From: Oxyruncus cristatus
Lineage: Eukaryota > Chordata > Aves > Passeriformes > Cotingidae
Reading direction: 5' to 3'
Assembly: GCA_013399855.1 (NCBI GenBank)
Contig: VXAY01006712.1
Location: 862,305-926,304, forward strand
Length of the DNA stretch: 64,000 bases
Shown: positions 58,101-64,000 of the stretch, one piece after another
Layout of the letters: the number at the start of each line of letters is the position of its first letter
How positions within the stretch are numbered: the first letter of the stretch is position 1
Program-made: the position numbers and the translations under genes
Notes under the pieces: model-generated
What the model was told of the DNA's origin: nothing
The model's database searches: none
What the model saw: only the letters and a program-made list of their open reading frames with translations

Positions 58101-61100
58101 TGGAGGAAACTTCCAAGAGTCAGAATTGCAAGTGGTTCAATAGAGAATTCTCTCTCTTGCTTTGGTGAAGCCCAGAGTTGCACTGAAAGGCATGCAGAGG
58201 GGTGGGGGAAATACAAAATGCAACGCACTGCACTTCACTAAGCACTGCTGCAAGACTCAAGGTGGCTGCAGAGTGAGTCTGAAGAGACCCTGCCCCAGGC
58301 TGTGTCCAGGAGCCCCAGGGCTGCCCGTGCTGGTGTCACCACGTCCTTGTGCATCACAGGGCTTGTTCTGCCTCGAAAGCCCTGACACCCCTTGGTGTGC
58401 CTGATTTGTTCCTGGGAGGAGGAGCTTGTCTATCACAGGCTGACTGACCCACATAAATGAGTAAGTCATTCTTGTGTGAGGTTTTTTGGCATCCTTTACA
58501 GGGTTGCATTAGCCGTGGTGCCCTGGGGTGATCTGGTCTGGTTTGGGGCTCACTGAGGAGATGCTGCACATCCAGAGCAGAATGAGCCTGTGTAGGAATG
58601 TGCTTTGTGTTAGATAAAATGTTTGTGTAGAATTACAGCACTTAAATCACAGCATGCGTCTTAAAATGGAGTTTACTAAAGTGTTTACTTTTTCATTCGT
58701 AAAAGAACACAAATATCAAAGAAGAGTGACTTCCATGAGCATACACTTGTGGTTTAGTTGCAGTTGATGTCTCTTAATGTAAATTATGGCTGTGGACAGA
58801 TACAAAGCTAAGTTTTTGAAACCTGAAAATGTTTTAACAGGTAGCCTAGAAAAGATAAGCTCTGCATCTCTCAAGACAATTTGGTACACTGCACAGATAT
58901 TGTAAAACTTCATAAAATTTTTAATTTTTTTTATGCAGCATATTTTGAGATTTTGAAGCAATGCCCTTGACTTTAATCTTCCTGCTTGCTTAGTAATCCA
59001 TGGTTGGTTTATCCTCACCTGGGAATGCTAAATTTGCACCTTGTTAAACAATTCCATATCCCACTTTATGAATTAGCTTCTCTCGTGTTTTATCTCATGC
59101 TGTGTTTCTGTGACTCAATTCCAGTGTCTTTGGCTACAGTGATCTCACAGCAGCTATTATTTTGTAATTTTGTAGTTTTATTCCAATTCTTTCAACTGTC
59201 TAAACATCACTTAAAGGCATCTTGGTACCATAAAACCATTCCTTAGTGCAGATCTCTGACATGACACCTGTTATTCACAAATTGAGATGCATCTGGAAGG
59301 TAGGTTAAAAAATTAAGATTGTTTCTTTAATAGAAAAGGACTTGGAAGTCTTAAGGTTGTAAATTCTAGTAAATGTCACAGACCAGTTTTGCATAAAACT
59401 CCACAGCCATTAGAGGTATCCTTGTTACTGTAGATTTCAATATCTTAGGGCTGTAATTACTTTACTAGAACACTGGCATTTTCTCTTTTTTCAGACATAA
59501 GGGCTTGCTGATACCCTCTTACATCTAACTCTGCCTGCAAACCCATGAGCATTAAACACCTCTGTAAGTGCTGATGTTATCCGGGTTCTGTTGGCTTCCT
59601 TCATAGTGACTTCTGTAAGAAGATCGAAAATTTATTTTATGAGGACTGTGATACGGATGATGCATTCCTAAATTCTGGCATTAACAGCAGATTTTGAAAC
59701 ATTTCTGCAGGAATTCCTTTTGCTGTGCAGTTTTATATGCACATGCTATTGTCAAGCTACGAAATACATAGAAAGGTGTGTAAAAAGAACACCTTTTCCT
59801 TTTTTTAAAAAAACTGTATTAATTTTCTTGTAAGGACTAGAATAATTTCAGTGTATACATAATTAAGCATAAGGCGCATCAAGGTGAAAAAGGGGAGAGC
59901 AAAGAAAAGAAATAGAACCAAAAGTCTTACTCATTTTTCTTCAGAAGATTTTCTTCTTTTTTCTGCTGAGTCTCACCTTGCACAGGTAGGATGCAGGTGA
60001 CTGCATTCATACAGGTTTTTCCTGTACAGTGAATGAAAAATTGCAGTTGGGAAACCTCTTGGATGGCTTTTGGTAATTTACGAACACTTAAAATGTTACA
60101 GAAAGCCACCAAAATATCTTCCTCCCCATGGGGGATTCAGTCCAGTTAGGACTGGTAGTTTGTTTTTGGTGGTCTGCAAGTAGTCATTACTGTTGTAAAT
60201 GTGCTTTAAGCATTCCCAGCTGCTGATGTGTGTCCCGTACACGTGAGCAGGTGTGTAAATCTTGCCGGCTGTGTCACTCGTCAGCAGAGGGCTTGGCTGA
60301 ACTGAGCCTACTGCAAGGTTTACCAGGCTTCTCGCTGGGCAGAGTTTGAAGAAGCCACCCTTGTGAGGAAAGAATGTGTCACAAAACAGGCAGTGTTTTC
60401 CAGCTGAATTTAATATGCACGTGACTGTGGGAAGACTCCAAGGGCGCACATAAAAAAGGGGTTGCAGAATCCATGTCAGCTTTTGTAGCGTGACTAGGTA
60501 GGTAGAAAAGAAGTTTGCTTCACGTTGGGGTCTTTGAGATGCAGCTGTAACTTCTAAATGCTTTTGGGATGTCTGCTCTTGGGAGAGAAGGGATTCACTT
60601 TGGTTGTTACTTCTCGGTACCATTTGCTTATAAGGGTTTACTCGACCTCCCAGCTTAGCCTTTCTTCTTTTGCAGTTCAGCATTTCTGTTTTTCTCCTTG
60701 CTAATGTGGAACTCTTGATGCAGTAATGCCCCAGCTTGGAGCAGTACACTGGTACTAACTACACCCTGGCCGTTATTTAGCAGCTGTATTTCCCAGTCCT
60801 GCCTGGTGAGATGTGGCTGGGACAGGATTTGGAGTCTCTGGAGCATAACCAAAACTTTACACTATTTTCCTCAGAACATCTTGTTACCCCCATGAGCCTA
60901 GATTGCAAACTTGCTACCTGTACACTTACTTTCTTCCCCATGAGAGCTACAGCCCGTAGACCTGTGATTATTAATCCATTGGTGTGATGGCTGATTAATT
61001 GGGTACTAGTTTGGAACAAAGTTGTCATCTCTTTTTAATAATTTCAGCAGAAACTGCTGCCAGAGCTGCTTCAGTTTGTGTTACTTGCGTTGTCCCCTCA

Positions 61101-64000
61101 GTGGAGATAAAAGCTCATTTCCATCTCTTCCAGTCATCTTGCTGCTAGATCTACCTGGCAAACAAAGAAGCAAAAGCAGTAGTTTGTGTTCTCTAGAGAA
61201 CAGAAGTGGTTTTTTGGAGAACATGTTACTCCCCTTAAAACACATTCTCCAACTTTCTTCAGTTTATTTTTAAATTCAGCGTAGTATCCGTGTTAGCTGA
61301 TAGGATGGCCATAGACAATTGTGCAAGCTCAAAGTGGAATCTAATTTTTTTTCTGCCAGTCCCTAGTCCATTTAATTTTTCTTCACAGGCTTTTCTTCAT
61401 CTGGGTCCCAGTTGCAAAACCCTTTTCTGGACCTACTCAGAGAACATCTAAATAAACGCTGTTCCTGCTGGGAAGCACAGACCAGTTGAGTTGTCATCCA
61501 AGGGGCGAGTCAGACCTTTTCCCAACCTGCTTTTAAATGCCCCTGTGAGAAGGCAGAGGCCGTGTCCTGCTTCCATCTGCACGTGCTGTGCCTCGCCTCT
61601 GGTGGCTGGTTGCTGCTTCCAGCTGTTAACATGGTTCACGTTTCCCCGGAAGCAATTCCTGCTGCTCTAACAAGGCTGCATCAGTTTGTGGTGGTGATGT
61701 CACACAAACAGGCTGGTAATTTACCGAAGCACCAGCTGTTGGAAGGGGAAGTATGTCGTGCACTCTTCAGTACAAAACGTTTGGTGTTGGAAGCAATGTT
61801 CTTCTGGCATTCCAGGTCTATTTCCCTTGACTTTTTAAAGTTGATTTTTATTTTCCTGTCAGGCTTGCCTTCTAGAATGCACTGCCCCTACTTCAACAAA
61901 CAAAAACAACCACCAAAACCTGAAACTACAAAAAAACCCCACTCCAGGTATAGAATGTATAGGCTCTGTAATCTGCACACTATTTTCAGAAAACTGCAAG
62001 GATGCTTGTCTCAGTTTAGTCTTTCTCCACTTTTCTGATCAGTTACCCACTGATGGCTTTATTTACTACTGATTTATTATTTTGGGAGCTTATCAGCAGC
62101 CATGACTCAGACTCCTACAGATCAAGACACACTAACCAGCCTTAAATCTTTAGTCACATACGGGGTAGTGCTGGTTTTGGTGCTCCATGTTAACGATTGT
62201 CTAACCTTCTCCTGGGCTGACTTTGATCTCTGATTTAAAATAACCTTCCTGCATCCAGGTAATACTACCTTTTTACAACTTAACCCGTGCTCCAGATGAG
62301 AGCCTCCTATATGATCTTGGTTTTCAGAAATCCGTGATTTGCTTCAGCAGCATTCAGCAAAGCCACAAGCTAGACAGCAAGCATTAAATCCACATGACAT
62401 TTCTTTTTTTTTTAATCTGCTGCACATGGAAGAGGTTTTGGTGTGTGCTGGGTTATAGAGAGGAGGCTTTTCTCCTAAACCTAACTTCCTATCACTGTGG
62501 GTAGCCTCTCGTAGCAATTCTGTTTTGATTATAGGGATTTGTGTAGAAGACTTTTTGTTATCCTGATGGAATTTCTCTGTGGGATACCTGTGGGTTATCA
62601 TCCCTGGATTTCAATTTGCTGTCAACTTGGGATAAATTAGATTAGCTGGAGAAAGCTTTAAGAGGTTTAGGCTTGCTGACAGCTCCTGCTTGTCTTTTAC
62701 CGACTCCCTTCTCTCTATCTTAGGAGTGTTTTTCTGAACATAGGGAAGCCTTGCTCTAGTGCTACCCTTCAAGAACCACTGTAAAACCCAGGTGAAACAT
62801 GTGCTAAGCCAGCAGCAGTGGGTGGTTTCACAGGGTTTCACTGCACAGCTTGACTGGTCTGCTTTGGAAATGTCTGCACAGCTCTGCAGTGTTTTGCACA
62901 ACGGGCGAGCGTGGCCAGTTACTCCCTCCCCCAGCCTTATGTTGGTGAGCTCTACTTAATCCATAATCTCCTTTTGAATTAGTATCCCCAAGCTGTCTTG
63001 GAAGCCCTGTGTCTGTTGGGATATGATGGCAAATGCTTAATTCAGTCCAGTTTAGCAGGGCACGTCCTCAGGGCTGCTCTGGATTTGCAGCTGTGTCCTT
63101 CAATTCTTTAAACCTGGTTTTATTTACCAATTTGTCTTACCCTTAGGTCAAATTCACACCGGGAGTCAGTGAACACAGACTATGGTAGAAGCTTACAAGC
63201 AGCCACAGTGGTTTAAGTTTTTGTGCTGTGGCTGCCCAGATTTTTTTTCTTGTGGAAAATACTGAGGAAAAACCGTCTGGGTATTTAAATACACGGTTTG
63301 TGCAACCCAGCCTGACTTGACAGAGATCAGAAAACCCCTTCTGCCAGCAGAAACTGGACAATTCCTGGGCTGTTCCTATCTGGGTAGTGCCATTTCATTC
63401 AAACTACTGAAAGCAGAGGCATAGAAAATGAGATCTGTATGGGAAAGAAGCACTTTTCACAGACACTGTAAACTGGGAAGGGCTTATGCAAAGGAAAGGG
63501 GTAGTTCAGACAATGCAGGAAGGTTTTTTGCATTTTTTATGTTCATTTCCCATCTAAAATCAAGGCAGTAAAGTTGATTTTACTTAATCACATTTTATTA
63601 TTATAATTTATTGAAGCAATGTTTTTGAACTTTGTGAAGTATCTTTCATGTTTGCTTAGACATAGCTACTTACGTATCTGGATTGTTGTGCTGTTTAATT
63701 CTCTGCTCATTATGGTCTAATAAGTTTACTTTTTTTAATCTTTCAAGCATTCTAAAGTGGATGGTAAAGTAAGTAAATCAGATGTGTCAGAAACTTGTAT
63801 TTTAAAGTTTTCAGTAGACATGTATTTAATTTGTATTACAGCAACAGCAGAAAATGCAGGGTATATGTTCATATTTTTTTCCTTCACCTTCAAAAAATAA
63901 TTCTCTAACCATTACATCACAGTCTGAATTTATTTCACCATAGAGCTGTAGAAAATTTGCATTTAACAAATGTGATTGAAAGCTTTTGCAGATGACACTG
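55166..64000. other. 3' flank of SEMA4D, intronic for the alternative transcript
   Basis: After the alternative exon I find no exon continuing its Ig-like segment and no exon matching SECISBP2, the expected tail-to-tail neighbour, on the minus strand. The stretch contains the A/C tract at 56464-56670 and scattered homopolymers. The longest open frames (minus 60096-60749, plus 61562-62038) have compositions I cannot link to any protein. Confidence 0.6.
56464..56670 (-). repeat. Degenerate A/C (G/T on minus) low-complexity tract
   Basis: About 207 bases of A and C only, with aaaaccccaaa blocks, (CAA)n and a terminal (CA)n. It is the same kind of tract as 5502-5706 but in the opposite orientation. 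Open frames across it are compositional. Confidence 0.9.

Noticed and set aside
61562..62038. 158-codon plus-strand open frame considered as the next alternative SEMA4D exon
   Set aside because: It has no Ig-like Cys/Trp pattern and no similarity to the human short-isoform continuation.

Overview
The window is vertebrate nuclear DNA, almost certainly avian and probably from a songbird. It is AT-rich and intron-dominated. It carries a short interspersed element with a tRNA-Ile-like head and a CR1-like tail (19862-20005, minus strand), a family I know from zebra finch as TguSINE1. It also carries a solo LTR and many degenerate poly(T/G) tracts. There are no bacterial-type operons, CRISPR arrays or phage genes.

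One gene explains all the convincing protein-coding sequence: SEMA4D (semaphorin 4D, CD100), on the plus strand. Fourteen coding exons from 34538 to 53063 join in frame with GT...AG introns to 2568 nt, which is 855 residues plus a stop (human is 862). In order they encode a signal peptide, the sema domain, a PSI domain, one Ig-like domain, a Ser/Thr-rich stalk, one transmembrane helix and a cytoplasmic tail of about 104 residues. A 5' UTR segment with short upstream ORFs shares the exon of the start codon (34239-34631). A 3' UTR of about 1.5 kb ends near paired AATAAA signals at 54582-54599.

The most notable item is a further exon at 54959-55165, beyond the canonical polyadenylation site. It has a strong acceptor, a consensus donor and the same entry phase as the last canonical exon. 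Its translation resembles the alternative C-terminus of a human SEMA4D isoform that lacks the transmembrane segment. The bird locus therefore probably makes a secreted form whose remaining exon or exons lie past 64000.

Layout: 1-34238 is upstream or 5'-intronic DNA with one candidate noncoding exon (28238-28300), the SINE, a 501-bp solo LTR (21024-21524) and a related LTR fragment (13211-13308). 34239-54615 is the SEMA4D body, with an 85-base assembly gap at 46010-46094. 54616-64000 is the 3' flank, which is intronic for the alternative transcript. Conserved synteny (human 9q22; the chicken counterpart is on Z, from memory) suggests Z linkage and a neighbouring SECISBP2, but no SECISBP2 exon was recognised here.
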